From Topomyia yanbarensis (lineage: Eukaryota > Arthropoda > Insecta > Diptera > Culicidae): 64,000 bases of DNA. Every line of letters starts with the position of its first letter. Positions within the stretch are counted from its first letter, which is position 1. The stretch lies in contig NC_080671.1 in NCBI RefSeq assembly GCF_030247195.1, positions 299,308,917 to 299,372,916 on the forward strand. Reading direction: 5' to 3'. The notes below the pieces were generated by a model, which worked only from the letters and a program-made list of their open reading frames with translations, had not been told where the DNA came from and ran no database searches. A program made the position numbers and the translations under genes. Below, in pieces: positions 9,724 through 21,201 of the stretch.

Positions 9724-9926
9724 CGAAACGCTGGTGCTCGCTGGATGCCGTTTCTTCCCGAAACGCTGGTCCTCGCCGGATGTCGCTTCTGTCCGAAACG
9801 ATGGTTCTCGCTGGCCGTTTCTACCCGAAACGCTGGTCCTCGCCGGATGCCGTTTCTGCCCGAAACGCTGGTCGTCGCTGGATGCCGCTGCTACCGGAAC
9901 GATGGTTCTCGCCGGCCGTTTCTACC
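9724..9926. repeat. Minisatellite in copia 5' leader
   Basis: Six tandem GC-rich units of 31-35 bp, each beginning CGAAACG(C/A)TGGT and containing CTCGC(C/T)GG. They lie between the primer site and the gag start, so they are in the untranslated leader of the element. The two shorter units share the GATGGTTCTCGC variant, suggesting duplication of a two- or three-unit block. Confidence 0.75.
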
Positions 9927-9990
9927 CGAAACGTGTATCTTCCAAAACAACTATTTTACAATAGTCCAGGTGGCTAGTTCCAGTTAACTA

Positions 9991-10004
9991 CTGGGCCCAT
10001 AACC
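9991..10004 (-). other. Primer binding site: half-tRNA initiator Met type
   Basis: The minus strand immediately after the 5' LTR reads GGTTATGGGCCCAG. It is complementary to the anticodon-arm CUGGGCCCAUAACC of insect initiator methionine tRNA rather than to a tRNA 3' end. This is the internal-cleavage priming known for Drosophila copia (tRNA sequence recalled from memory). Confidence 0.75.
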
Positions 10005-10403
10005 TGTTGATAATACCGTAAGAAAACACGAAGTATTTCTGTAGGTAGGTTTGAGATAACTTTATTTGATTCTTGTTCGTCAAGTTATATAATGCTAACA
10101 TAGTTCGATATCGATTGATATTTCATGCACTGTTTATCACAGTCCCTTATTGACTGCTATACCCTGTCATACCCTCTGCCTATAGTAAACAACACATCCA
10201 TGCGCGGCGTCCATATGCAAAAGCTCAAGTTACCCACTTGAAGCTTTTGTCACATGACGTTCTGTCAGATGACATCTCAGAGCTTTTTATAGCACGTTCC
10301 GTATGACAGTTCTTACTGTCAACTGCCGTCCCGTGAATGGCAAATTGTTCATATACAAAGAATATTTCGTACGTATATCACTGCGAAATATTCTTTTTCA
10401 ACA
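10005..10403 (-). repeat. 5' LTR of copia element
   Basis: 399 bp, same TG...CA ends as 5146-5544, two observed mismatches. Followed outward by the AAAAC duplication and the right half of the TTAA MITE. Confidence 0.95.
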
Positions 10404-10507
10404 AAAACAACATTGCGAAAACCATCTCAAAATTATTTTAGTAACGTATTGAAACTGTGAGACAATTTTCAGAAAATTTGAAAAAAAATGCTTTGCGCCT
10501 TTAAGGG

Positions 10508-11930
10508 TTAATACGCTATAAAAATTGAGTGTAACAATCTACCCCAAAGCTTATCTCAAGTTTTTTATTGTTATGCACCTATAGGGAAACCCTAAGCAAT
10601 TGATTTTAATAAAAAGTGGAAAATAATTTGTAAAAGTTACTTTTGGCATGATAACCACGAACTGCTTACACAAACGAATTTGAATTTGAATTTTTTCCCC
10701 AGATGGTTTTGAAGTTAACATATGTTGATTGTATTAACATGCTCCGTGTATCAACCTACCCCGGTCTCCCCTACCTTGTTATTGCATAACTTTTTCCATA
10801 TGTCCAGTAATTTCAATGATTAGAATATAAGGGGTCTTTACTGCCATAACCGCAAGTCAATTCCATGTAAATAAACATGGGACTGACTTGCAATTATGGG
10901 CAGTTTAGGAGGTACTAACGCATAAGTATTAGTTGTTTTGTTATTAATTCGACGTTTGTGGTCAGGACAAACTATATTAGTTGAAATGTTAAATTATTTC
11001 CTCTGAAGAAATCGGTAATAATTACCACCTAATCATATAATATAATAAGAATATAATTCTGCCATTGAAACATATTCCAAAGTAACAGTATGACTATAAT
11101 AAATAACCATATGTATAATAAGAAAGCATGTATTCAACTTTTGCATTTATATTTTGATTCATCTCTAAATATGCATTGCTTTAAAATTTGTCTATATTCG
11201 TTTACAGCCAATGACATCGATAGCATAGAAACTTTTCTGCTACTAACACAAAATATGGTGATGACCGTATTAGGACTCAAACTCGGATCATGGTTAAAAA
11301 TCGAACAGATGCAGAGAATATTGCGTGATGAAATCGAAAAGACTCCTGATAAAGTAATTTCTTTTATACTATTGAAATGTTAATTATGTAGTCACTTACC
11401 ATAATGGTGATCTATATATTGGGAAGATTGAAATATTTATAGGTTCGCTGCTAATGGCATGTAGAAATTGTAAATTTCATCTGCTTCACTTAGAAGAATC
11501 CAGACATATTATTCATTCTGTAGCGGCACCTCTAATCGTTGGTTTTGGAATGCTTTGAAGATTTGTTTGGAAAATACACGTGTTTCTCACCTCTGAGTCG
11601 ATTTCAAGCTAGAAGTATCTGCTTTAAATTTGAACCAAATTTGAAATTTAAATTTGAACTATATTTTAAGCACGTTGTTCCGGTAGCTTGACTTGATTTG
11701 GTTCAACTTTGGAACAGACACTCATTTTATTGCAACTCTATGATCACATGCGTTTTGGGATTAGTTTAAGTTGCTTTATTTTGCAAATCCCTTTGAAGTA
11801 AATTTTTAAGTAGGATCTTACAGGATTAAATTAGTAGATAAATTATTGTATTGAGAATCTTTTTTTAAATACACGTGCCCATCTAATCTACATCAGTGCG
11901 AATGAGAAAACGTTCTGACTTTTTTTTGTT
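10508..11930 (+). repeat. Duplicated spacer and SAM-exon block, copy 1
   Basis: Resumes the spacer cut at 5112 and continues through the SAM exon into intron sequence. Matches 25829-27240 closely. The two 97-codon frames containing the SAM exon have identical translations in the two copies. Empty site for the 415-bp MITE at about 10919. Confidence 0.75.
11208..11353 (+). CDS. SAM-domain exon of multi-exon gene family, copy 1
   Basis: Seen: acceptor TATATTCGTTTACAG, 146-bp open exon (2 nt plus 48 codons), donor AAA|GTAATT. It encodes NDIDSIETFLLLTQNMVMTV, then LGLKLGSWLKIEQMQRIL. The VLGLKLGSWLKI stretch matches the end of sterile alpha motif domains (typically L-x-x-LGI-x-LG-x-R-x-KI), though the usual Arg is Trp here. 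The preceding half of the SAM domain should sit in an upstream exon that I do not find. The exon ends in phase 0, matching the next exon at 12024. Likely a protein-interaction domain. Promoter and start codon not visible; may belong to a dead copy. Confidence 0.55.
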
Positions 11931-12023
11931 TCGGTCACACTCCAATGTTTCCCATATAGCAACAACTCGACGAAATGCTAGATTATCTCGAGATAGATAA
12001 TATTTCTTTTTTTTTAATTTCAG

Positions 12024-12193
12024 ACCTCTGTTACTTCTTCGTTCAACACTGAACATACAATCGAGGATGATATGCACAAAGATGCCATAATGAAAATTTT
12101 AAGCTCAAGTAATGCATGTCAAAAACTTTTTCATGGAAAGCTGGCTGAAGGAGCTTCGTTGAAAAAAAGTGAAAAGTGTCTCATCTGCAGGAT
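12024..12193 (+). CDS. Second exon of SAM family, copy 1
   Basis: Acceptor TTTTTTTTTAATTTCAG, then 170 bp (56 codons plus 2 nt), then donor GAT|GTATGT. It encodes TSVTSSFNTEHTIEDDMHKD, then a helical stretch and EKCLICR. Phase 0 entry fits the SAM exon, and the two leftover bases fit the exon at 12307. No domain recognised. A third, frameshifted copy is at 55608-55780. The minus-strand ORF at 11883-12077 is a shadow. Confidence 0.5.
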
Positions 12194-12306
12194 GTATGTT
12201 CTCACTTTTTCGCTTCGATGATTATGCAGGGAAAGTAAGAAGCATTTGTTTTAAGATGCATTGAAGCAATTTCCATAACTGTATGTTTATCTCGTTTCTA
12301 ATTCAG

Positions 12307-12400
12307 ATTGGTGATTGTTGGAATGAAGATGAAACTGGCAAAATGTATCGTGGAGGCATATGATTGCCTAAAAATGATGGAGATGGAAAGCCTGTCGAGG
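12307..12400 (+). CDS. Third exon of SAM family, copy 1
   Basis: Acceptor TTTCTAATTCAG, then an open frame when joined in phase with the previous exon: [29 protein letters not shown] donor-like AG|GTAATT lies near 12400. The intron from 12194 is about 113 bp. Phase agreement across three exons is the main support. Downstream the (AT)n tract and a repeat replace any further exon. Confidence 0.42.
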
Positions 12401-12432
12401 TAATTCATTTTTAAAGTTATTTTTTTATAAAT

Positions 12433-13078
<646 letters not shown>

Positions 13079-13283
13079 AGCAGTGCATGGTTGTGTATCA
13101 GTACTCGAGTCCCGCGAACTATATATTTTTGTGAAATAATGGTTTGATTTAGCTGAATAGTATGTTTACAAGAATTATAGTAAATAATATGAGTTATGTT
13201 TTAGTTAGAAAATTTTAGTTCCACCTGTGACCGCATAGAGGGCGCCACTACTAACTTTTCATAGAAGAGAGAGAGTATCAAGA

Positions 13284-13463
13284 TTATTCGGTTAACTTTT
13301 CTTCAATTTTACGAAATGTTTTGATTTCATCTCCATACGATTCGCTTTGAGCTATTTTAAACAAAACACTTTCTGCTTTACGGAATTCTTCCTGCTGTAA
13401 TGGGACTCGTGTATTTATCAACCGAGTTTGATTTGCTGTTGGTTTCAGTGATTCATCCGACAT
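13284..13463 (-). pseudogene. BEL/Pao pol fragment downstream of RNase H
   Basis: 59-codon frame with TRVPLQQEEFRKAESVLFKI and AQSESYGDEIKTFRKIEEKL. This resembles the region between RNase H and integrase of BEL/Pao polyproteins (AE-x-L-x-x-Q-x-E-x-F-x-x-EI). It overlaps the end of the RT ORF in a different frame. The intervening RNase H C-terminus is missing, so an internal deletion is likely. The element is truncated here: no integrase, no LTR. Confidence 0.5.
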
Positions 13464-14842
13464 ACTGGCGATATTTGCGCGGATCTGACTGGATCCAAGA
13501 CAGGACTGTTCTCGAATCTGTCCACATGAAAACTTGCTGAATTTCCAACGAATGGTTTGACCGGATCGTGTTCATCAGCCTTGCCGCTAAGACTGCTGCT
13601 TGCAGCTCCAAACGCGGAATCGTGAGTAGTTTCAAAGGGGCAACTTTTGAACGTGCCATCACCAGCGAACATTTTACACAACCTTCAACCTCGATTCGTA
13701 ACAAACCTGCACAGCCGAATGCATTTTCTCCAGCATCGCAAAATACATGTAGCTGCACCGGTCCAAATCTGTCTGACGTCGTACTTCCAAAATAGGCTCT
13801 CGGAATCCTTACACTACTGATTTCTGGCAGCATATTTATCCACTGTTTCCATTTCTCGTACACTGCTTCGTCGATGAGTTCGTCCCACTCACAGCCAGTT
13901 CTCCACAAGTCTTGGATCAACATTTTTCCTAATGCTGTGAAGGGTGCTAATAATCCTAGTGGATCGAACAACGACATAACTGTCCTTAAGACTTGCCTTT
14001 TAGTAGGACGATAGCCTGCAAGAGACGTATCTTGCACGGGCATGGAGAACGCTAGTTCGTCTCGTCGTGTATCCCATATTAGCCCAAGGACTCGTTCATT
14101 GTTTGTTATTTTATCTTGATGAAAACGGTTCAACCGTTCCGAAGCTGGCTCTCCTAAACGTCGCAGAACTTCTTCTGAGTTGGAGGCCCAGTTTCGGATT
14201 TCAAAACCTCCTTTTGAATGTATCCATCGGACTTCTGTTGCACGTCTCGCAGCTTCCTCTACGTTGTCCACGCTGTCGTAGTAGTCGTCGACATAATGTC
14301 TATCCACAATTGCAGCTGCAGCCTCCGAGTATACGTGACTATATTCTTCGGCGTTACGGTTCTTGATGAACTGTGCGGATGAAGGAGAACACGTCGAGCC
14401 AAATGTTGCGACGTCCATAACGTACACATCTGGAGGGTCTTTCGGGTTGAACCGAAACAGAAAGCGTTGAGCTTGTTTGTCGTCTTCACGAATACGCAGC
14501 TGGTGGTACATTTCGCGTATATCCCCACCGAACGCAATGCACTTTTCGCGAAATTTGCTTATAACGGCCGGAAGAGATGTCAACATATCGGGGCCCTTTA
14601 GTAAATTGGAGTTAAGAGAAACGCCTCTTACACTAGCCGCTGCGTCCCAAACCAAACGTACTTTTCCTGGTTTTTTGGGGTTGAGGACAATGCCTAATGG
14701 AAGGTACCATACTCTAGTTTGATCGACGATATTCAGTTCAGTGAGAGACGCTTTGTGGCAATATCCTTTATTTTGATAATCAATGATTTGTTCAAAAACA
14801 TTTTGTTTCAGAGCCGGATCTTTAGAGAGTCGCTTCTCTAGA
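13453..14842 (-). pseudogene. BEL/Pao reverse transcriptase and RNase H
   Basis: The frame is open from the hAT target duplication at 14842. It includes YLPLGIVLNPKKPGKVRLVWDA, GGDIREMYHQLRI (catalytic Asp), HYVDDYYDS with the YVDD box near 14290, then RNase H: VFCDAGENAFG near 13735, PRLELQAA, WTDSRTVLSW. The PK-x-PGK-x-RLVWD and GPDML signatures are BEL/Pao-specific. It ends at a stop after KYRQYVG, followed by a frameshifted fragment. The upstream portion of the same polyprotein lies beyond the 917-bp insertion at 14843-15759. Confidence 0.88.
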
Positions 14843-15759
14843 TAGGGTTGCCACCCCTCCGGGTTTGACCCGGAGACTCCGGTTTTCGGGAGCGATCTCC
14901 GGACCTCCGGGTTTTACATCAATTTCTCCGGTTTTGGTGGAAGAAGAATAATTTCATTTTTTTGGAATTAATTGATTCTTTACAAAATATTTAAAAAGTC
15001 TAAGTTAACTATTACTCTGGTTCAGATTTATTTTGCCCGACGTTTCAAGGTGGCGAAGATGAGTTCATCAAATATTGCTGATTTCTTTCACAAAGCAATG
15101 AATATGAAAAACATTTACTACAAACTAAGTAAAGTAATATTTGGCTATATGCTACAATTTAAATGTAGCATCCCACTAAGTCACTCAAAATGATGTAAAA
15201 AAGTCATTTTGCTGCAATTTTATCAAATCACTTCACTGTTAGTGGAGCTTATCACTAGCTGCACCAAGGTATGGCAGATTTGTTTTAATCCAACTTACTA
15301 GGTCAACATCAAACGAGTTTTTCCCTTGTTGTTGCTATTGCTGCAGCGACCCTTAACTGTTGGCTAGAGGGTGAGTTTTGCCTCGTTGTGCCCCCGACCT
15401 CTGGTGATGAATAACCGACACCACATAGTGCTTCCCATGTGATGCCGCAGTCTCCTTTGCTCTCCTTTTCCTGTTAGTTATGGAAGAGAGCAATGCTCGT
15501 TCGACTTATCCTCCACAGCGAGAGTAGCTGGTGTTTTTATATTCTTGGTATTTAGTAGGGGAAGTGAAATACTATACCAAATGTGAAAAAATACAGCTTT
15601 ACTGTAACGTAGTAATAAAAAGCGATTAAAGTGCTCTAAACTGCCGAGCAATCGTTTTGATGCCAATTTCCGTCTAGTTCCACTCAAAATCCACCCCCCC
15701 CCCCTCGCCAGTTCAGTGAAAATTTCCGGGTCACAGACTCTCCAGAGGTGGCAACCCTA
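14843..15759. mobile_element. hAT-like non-autonomous element, 917 bp
   Basis: Termini TAGGGTTGCCACC at both ends in inverted orientation and an exact 8-bp target duplication TCTCTAGA (14835-14842, 15760-15767). It splits the BEL/Pao ORF: one side stops at Met-Ala-Leu-Glu, the other resumes Leu-Glu-Lys-Arg. Subterminal CCGG-rich repeats (CTCCGGGTTTGACCCGG). Internal ORFs show no transposase. A C-run lies near 15690. Confidence 0.9.
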
Positions 15760-17407
15760 TCTCTAGAGCCATCATGCGGCGTAATGCCATGGGATAACTA
15801 TCCGGGAACGAAGGGTATTCGTATCGCCAAATCAAACCGGTCTCGAAACGATTTCCAATTCGTTTCGTTGTTTTTTCAATAATATCCCGTGCACGACGTT
15901 CTTTGTCTGATTCTGGGACTATCAAAGCTTGCGTTGAATATTCTTCTAAGGCGTACTGCGTCCGAAGCAATTCATGAAGGCCTTGATTGGTTACGGGATT
16001 CGAAAGATGGTGGTTAATAAATACTTCCAAGGATTTTCTACCGCGCTCTGGACCGTACATCGTCCAACCAAGAATCGATCGTACCGCAATTGGTTCTCCT
16101 GGTGCGCCAACTCTGGATTCCATGGGTGCAAATAAATGTAAATTATCTAGACCAATTAGTATTTTTGGAGCTTCACCGGTGTGGTTTGAAACTGGGATGC
16201 TGCGCAGATGTCCATACTGTTGAGCTAACTCGTTAAAGCGAACGCATTGTTTCGGTAATACCATCAGCTCATTTACCGTACGCGCATTCCTAAGCTCGTA
16301 TTTAATGCCTGAGCCTCTAGCAGATACTAATAAGTCAACTCTTTTTGACGTATTTTCGTGACGCTTCATATTCGCCGTCCATACGACAACTAATGGTTCC
16401 GGTATACCGTGAGCATCCAACTGATCTGCTACCGTACTTTCGATTAAGGTAGCGGATGCGCCTTCGTCTAGAAATGCGAAAACATCAACCGATTCATTTC
16501 CACAATAAAGGGTAATCGGTAGAATTCGAAATATAATCGAGCGACCAGCATTCAAATGAGCATTACATTCGATACGAATTGATTGGTCCGTTTCATCTTC
16601 TTGGTGTAGGAGAGAGTGATGAGCTGCTTTGCAGTCCCTGACATTGCAGCGTATGTTGAAAGTACATCGTGTCTTTCCGTGATCGTTTAGGCAGATGCGA
16701 CACAATTTATTTTTGTTCACAAGCTTCAAACGATTCTTGACATTGAGTTTTGCGAAATCGTCACAAAAACGAACCTTGTGATCCATACGTTTGCATGCTA
16801 TGCAAGGCCTTTTACTTTTCTGGGTGGGTACATCGGAAGAAGAAAAATGTGCCATCGATGATGCGTTCTGTTGATGGTGCGTGTTGATGTTCACGTATTC
16901 TTTCCTCTTTTGCTTGTATTTCTCCGTTCCATTTGTATTTTTAATCTCGATTCCGGTAAAATCCGCAACTTCGGAGACCTCCGACACGATATCGTTGATA
17001 AAATCAGTAAATACTCGCAGTGGAGTACCGGGCTTGCCTCGTTTGAAACGCATCCAATCGAGCTTATATTCCGGAGGTAGTTTCCCAACTAGCTCCTGGA
17101 CCAGCATGGGATTGCTTAAATGTTCTTGCAACTTGGCCGCTTCGAGATGATCGCAAAGCTGCTTTACGGTGATCCCGAAGTATAAAAACGTTTCGAGCTT
17201 ATCCAATCTCGGTGGCTGAGCTTTGCGTACCTTCGCTACTAGGTTCTTAAGAAGCTTTTCTGGATTACCAAACAACTTTCGCAGGTCTTCAATAACATCT
17301 GGTACGGAGTCTGGCAGCAGTAGTCGACCTTGTACGGCTTCTTTTGCGAGCCCTTGCAGGCTATCCTGCACGGAAACGCTCGCGATCGCATAGCAACTAA
17401 ATTACTA
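15760..17407 (-). pseudogene. BEL/Pao gag and protease region, 5'-truncated
   Basis: Open frame entering from about 17407 without a proper start (upstream TAA), so the gag N-terminus and LTR are missing. Contains the BEL-type gag domain (LYFGITVKQLCDHLEAAKL, LVGKLPPEYKLDWMRF; DUF1759-like), Cys/His clusters CIACKRMDHKVRFC and CRICLNDHGKTRC near 16800-16640, and an aspartic-protease region FAFLDEGASATLIESTVADQ near 16470 (DEG in place of the common DSG). It then runs toward RT. Joined originally to 13453-14842. Reading on into 15731 is read-through into the hAT end. Confidence 0.88.
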
Positions 17408-18980
17408 GTCGAATTTCTGAAATCGATTGGTTAAAATTTGGTACAGCTAAACGATTGTTGATTTTTCTAAACTGTCATTTTTGTTTTTGTGTCAACAAAA
17501 CGGTGGCTGAAACAACTAAAGCATCTAGTTGAAAATGCGATGCTGTCAGTTAGCAAAGACACACATCATATGGATCAGCTCATCAAACGAGTTGTGTCTA
17601 CTAATTTTATTGTCGATTTTAAGAATATTGCGTGTTGAAAATTAAAACTAAGTTGGTTGTTTAAATCAATTGTTTTGTTAATAAATAATTTCCAACCAGT
17701 TGTGACAGCTAAAGTATTTGTTGGAAATTGAAAGATTTGGTTGTTTTAATCGATTTTTTTTATGCAGGTTGGCAAAAAGTTGTACCAGTTGATTATTTAG
17801 TTAATTCTAGGTTGGATTTGTGATTTGAAATTATGGATAAAAATTATTTATATTTTTTATTATTTCCTAAAGACATGATAAATGAATAAATTACTTATAA
17901 AAGTATATAAATACTATAAAATACCAGACAGTCAACAATTAATCTTGAGCGTGGCTGAAATGTTTGGAAGTATTGTTCCTGAGAACGTCTGATGCAATGT
18001 ACGCTGATAAACTAGAAGGGAAAAAATCATTTTACTTCATTTGAAATGGATTAATATGAATGCGTCGTTACAAAAGAGATTGTAACTTCTTAGAGGTCGC
18101 ATGTCGCTGTTAACAATGATAATTTATCATTTCGCTCGTACATATGCTAGGACCATTGGTTTGACACACACGTACACATGTCAAAGTAATGGGATACAAT
18201 ATGCTAGTGCATGTTTCGGTCCGTGAACACATGGAGACAGTAGAGTTTTGTTCCTCCTAGTAGTTAAATATAATCTCTTTTGTCGTTCCCGACGTAACAA
18301 AAATACATATCTACCTATGCACTCAAAAAATATACTTGTGGTGAAGGAAAACCCAACTTAAGAAAATTATCCAAACTATACAATAGTTAGTAATTTGTCT
18401 AAAGATTCTCGTATTTTACCATATCTGCCATTTCTAATCCCTAACCTAAGCTAACCCTATTCTTAAACCCTTTTGTATATTTGGTATAGTTAATATACTT
18501 ACGAGGAATACAAAATGGAGAGAAAAGCACCTAAATTGTTTAAAATATCAGCAATTTCATCATTGAATCAATTTAGTGATCAGTAAAAAGTGAACAAACT
18601 GGTTCTATGCTTAGTTCATGCATTGAATTACCATTGTGCATTGATATTATTAAAAATACATTAAAGGTCGCTAAACTAAGATTCAAAAAAGCGCTTGAGT
18701 CAACATCGTTTGAAATGAATCTGTTTCAATATTTAGTATTATTTGAAGTTGGATTGCTTTTATAAGACTTGTTTTATACAAGTCTTATAAAAGCGATCAT
18801 ATTGTGTAGTAATGCCTTAATTTTTTTAATCAAAGCGCAATTTCATTGAAGTGATATTCTCCTAAGATATATTAAAATAAGCACTATGCTTATGCTACTG
18901 CATCTACTACTACCTATAAACGGCTATTCTTCACAAATTGTGGCATGTTCTAGGAGGTTCACTGAAACATAAGACAATTA
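17408..18980. other. Anonymous AT-rich sequence
   Basis: No gene. 17440-17830 is rich in TTGTTGGTTGAAA-like words similar to the interior of the CACGCAGAA MITE and may be another MITE whose ends I cannot fix. A strong hairpin lies at 18756-18794 (separate entry). Confidence 0.4.
18756..18794. other. Perfect 17-bp hairpin
   Basis: GCTTTTATAAGACTTGT, 5-nt loop, exact complement; the pairing extends a few bases outward with one mismatch. Not within a recognised element. Transcription unknown. Confidence 0.6.
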
Positions 18981-19481
18981 CACGCAGAAAAAAAATTAGT
19001 AAAAATAAACAAATTTTGGTTTTAAATAACAATTTTCCCGTTTGATATAGTGACAAACAAGATTTAGGTTTGATTCAATCAATACTGTTGGTTGAAATTA
19101 CCAACAAATTCATTTGTTGGCTTTTCAGTAGTTTCAACAAATATTTCGTTTGAAACAACAAAATCATGTTAAATTTAAACGAACAAACAAGTTTGAAGGA
19201 ACAAAAACATCTTTTGTATCAACCAAAGGAGAGAACAACTCAAATTTAGTTGAAATTAAACAAAGATTCTGTTGGTTTTTAACAAAGGGATCAGTTAGAT
19301 CTAACAAATTTTATTTTGATTCAACAATGTTTCTATTTAAAATGTAAACAGAAGTATTTGTTGAACTAAACCAAATACATGCTTTTGAAAAACGCCCATT
19401 TCAGTTTGAAACAGTCATTCGCCACGTTTTAGATTCAACAAAACGTTTTGTTGATTCAAAAAGGCCTGATTCTTCTGCGTG
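18981..19481. mobile_element. MITE family CACGCAGAA, copy 2 (501 bp)
   Basis: Near-identical to 1611-2113. Flanked by TA on both sides (18979-18980, 19482-19483), consistent with a TA target duplication and a Tc1/mariner-type mobiliser. The plus ORF at 19150-19347 is incidental. Confidence 0.8.
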
Positions 19482-20070
19482 TATGTGCAGAATGGTTTTG
19501 AAAATAAATCTATAAATACCGTTACATTTCACATAAGTACCGATGATAAGGTATGGTAGCGTAAAGTAGTCACCAAGTCTTCTTGGTTAACATTTCTTAT
19601 CCTTGGAAAACCGCCAAATCAATGCTAGTGGGAGAAAAGCATCGTCAACGTTGCATACTTTATTGCTGAAAAATGCACAAAGAAAATTGATTTATTTTAT
19701 AACAAAACCTATATATACTTATCTGATAAATCTATAATCACATCGTTTGTCAAGCAAGCTTCTGGAATTGAAAACAAATTATTAGATAGCTTAGAATAAA
19801 GTAAAAAGTTTCAAGCTTACCTTCAAATATAAAAAGAATACGCAAAGTAAACAAAGCAGCATAAAATATTGCAGTTTTATGCTACACAAAAGGTCAATGA
19901 CCTGCCACAAAGAGAAGACGTGTTCGACGAAGAATGTGAAGTGGCAGGTTCAAGATGGTCATCATAAAGTGTATGTATATATGCAATTGGTCACGGCGAT
20001 CCTGCTGAATATATAATTTAAAAGTACGTGAAACAAAACTAAAGTTATTTCTGTGAATGCCTTATCTGGT
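19482..20070. other. No recognised feature
   Basis: AT-rich, no coding frame or repeat structure I can support. Confidence 0.3.
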
Positions 20071-20137
20071 AAACCTCGCTAGACTTTTCTACGGCTCATA
20101 TACGTACGCGTCACATGACACAAATGCTGCATTACTA

Positions 20138-20977
20138 CACGGTTAAATAAAACAACCTGCAGAATAAGTTCTTTTAACTTACTTTTGAGTTGTGCGTCGC
20201 TTTCGCACTTATTAGTGTTGTCAAAAACAAAAAGAGATTCGACTCAGTCGAGGTCTTCCGTGGAGGAAGGTACTTTTGAGTTGTTTGGGGTGAACTCAAA
20301 ATTAGGTAAATTGGGTCATTAAATGAGAAAAAAAAGTCGTTTTTTATTACTTACATCGATAAAGCTGATTTTCGTGATTGCAACAATATTTTTTTCCAAC
20401 TCAGGAAACGTGAAAATAATATTAAAATTTAAAATAAAGAAATATGTTGACAGTCTGGATTTGACACTATAGGAAGGGTTTGACATATCGAATTTCACGA
20501 CAAATGATGCCCTGTCAGAAAAAAATAAGGCATGTTTCTCGGTTTTTCCACAGGGTTATTTTTATTTGACATAAACACCATACATTGCATATAGTTTTTT
20601 TTTCATTTTGGGTGTTGTCCTGATAGGCCAGATGTAAACAACCGCTGTTTTCCTATGTATGGTTGCCAAGTTTACATTAGATTTATTTTAAAAAACAAAA
20701 AAATCGTTTTTACGTATTACAACGAAATTTTTTTTGAAATCATGTTATATTATGTATATTGGACCTAAAATTTATCGAATGGAACGGAAAACTATATATA
20801 GCTTAATGACCCAATTCAACTTAAATTTGAGTATAAAAAACCTATCAATGAGTTGTAATTTTTGCCGTGGTTAAATGGAAACTACCTTCAACACGGTTTA
20901 CCTAATTTTAAGTTCCCCCACGATACCACGAGATTGAGTCAAAGGAACTCAATTTTAGGTAGTTTTTCGTTTCCGTG
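20138..20977. mobile_element. TA-flanked MITE, 840 bp, CACGG ends
   Basis: Ends CACGGTTAAATAAAAC and, as complement, CACGGAAACGAAAAAC; TA on both sides (20136-20137, 20978-20979). Internal inverted words AATTGGGTCATTAA and TTAATGACCCAATT (about 20307, 20802) and repeated AACTCAA-TTTTAGGTA motifs. The uninterrupted site is at about 23512. No transposase. Confidence 0.72.
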
Positions 20978-21052
20978 TAGCTGGTGGAAAATAATAAACA
21001 AAGACGGCAAAAGCAAATATCATTGTTTTCAACAAAGAAACTGCATTAGTGT

Positions 21053-21201
21053 TAGAGAACTCTAGTTAGAGTGTGGCCAAGAAGCCATGACGTATCCAAA
21101 CGAACATGAAATTTGACGTATTCACAATAGAAATACGTCAGATTTCTGCTCGTTTGGATACGTCAAACACGTCTTGGCCGCACTCTAACTAGAATGCCCT
21201 A
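21053..21201. mobile_element. hAT-type MITE, 149 bp, long TIRs
   Basis: 8-bp duplication ATTAGTGT (21045-21052, 21202-21209). Near-complete inverted arms of about 60 bp containing CTAGTTAGAGTG, GGCCAAGA and GACGTATCCAAACGA. The empty site CATTAGTGTTCG is present inverted at about 23433-23446. Folds almost entirely into a hairpin. Confidence 0.88.

Larger units (their letters stand above)
5146..10403 (-). mobile_element. Ty1/copia LTR retrotransposon (5258 bp), recently inserted
   Basis: Complete structure on the minus strand: 399-bp LTRs at both ends, TG...CA termini, AAAAC target duplication (5141-5145, 10404-10408), a tRNA-derived primer site next to the upstream LTR, a purine tract next to the downstream LTR, and a gag-protease-integrase-RT-RNase H coding order (integrase before RT, which defines copia). 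I see two LTR mismatches in 399 bp, suggesting a young insertion. The coding region nevertheless has one in-frame stop and two frameshifts, so this copy cannot supply intact polyprotein. Confidence 0.95.
5117..10507. mobile_element. 128-bp TTAA MITE split by the copia insertion
   Basis: Left end CCCTTAAATGCGCAA (5117-5131) and right end, as complement, CCCTTAAAGGCGCAA (10493-10507) are 15-bp inverted repeats with one mismatch. TTAA flanks both sides (5113-5116, 10508-10511). The sister spacer at about 3690 has a single TTAA, the empty site. Removing copia and its 5-bp duplication leaves about 128 bp. The TTAA preference points to a piggyBac-type non-autonomous element. Confidence 0.8.

Noticed and set aside
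9452..9987. Overlapping plus-strand ORFs of 86-170 codons
   Set aside because: They cross the gag start and the leader minisatellite; repeated composition only.
14972..15687. Transposase gene inside the hAT-like element
   Set aside because: The short ORFs show no hAT dimerisation or catalytic motifs.
17408..17830. Complete BEL/Pao LTR upstream of the gag fragment
   Set aside because: Looked for TG...CA ends and a matching copy near 13080-13283; none found, so the element is truncated on both sides.
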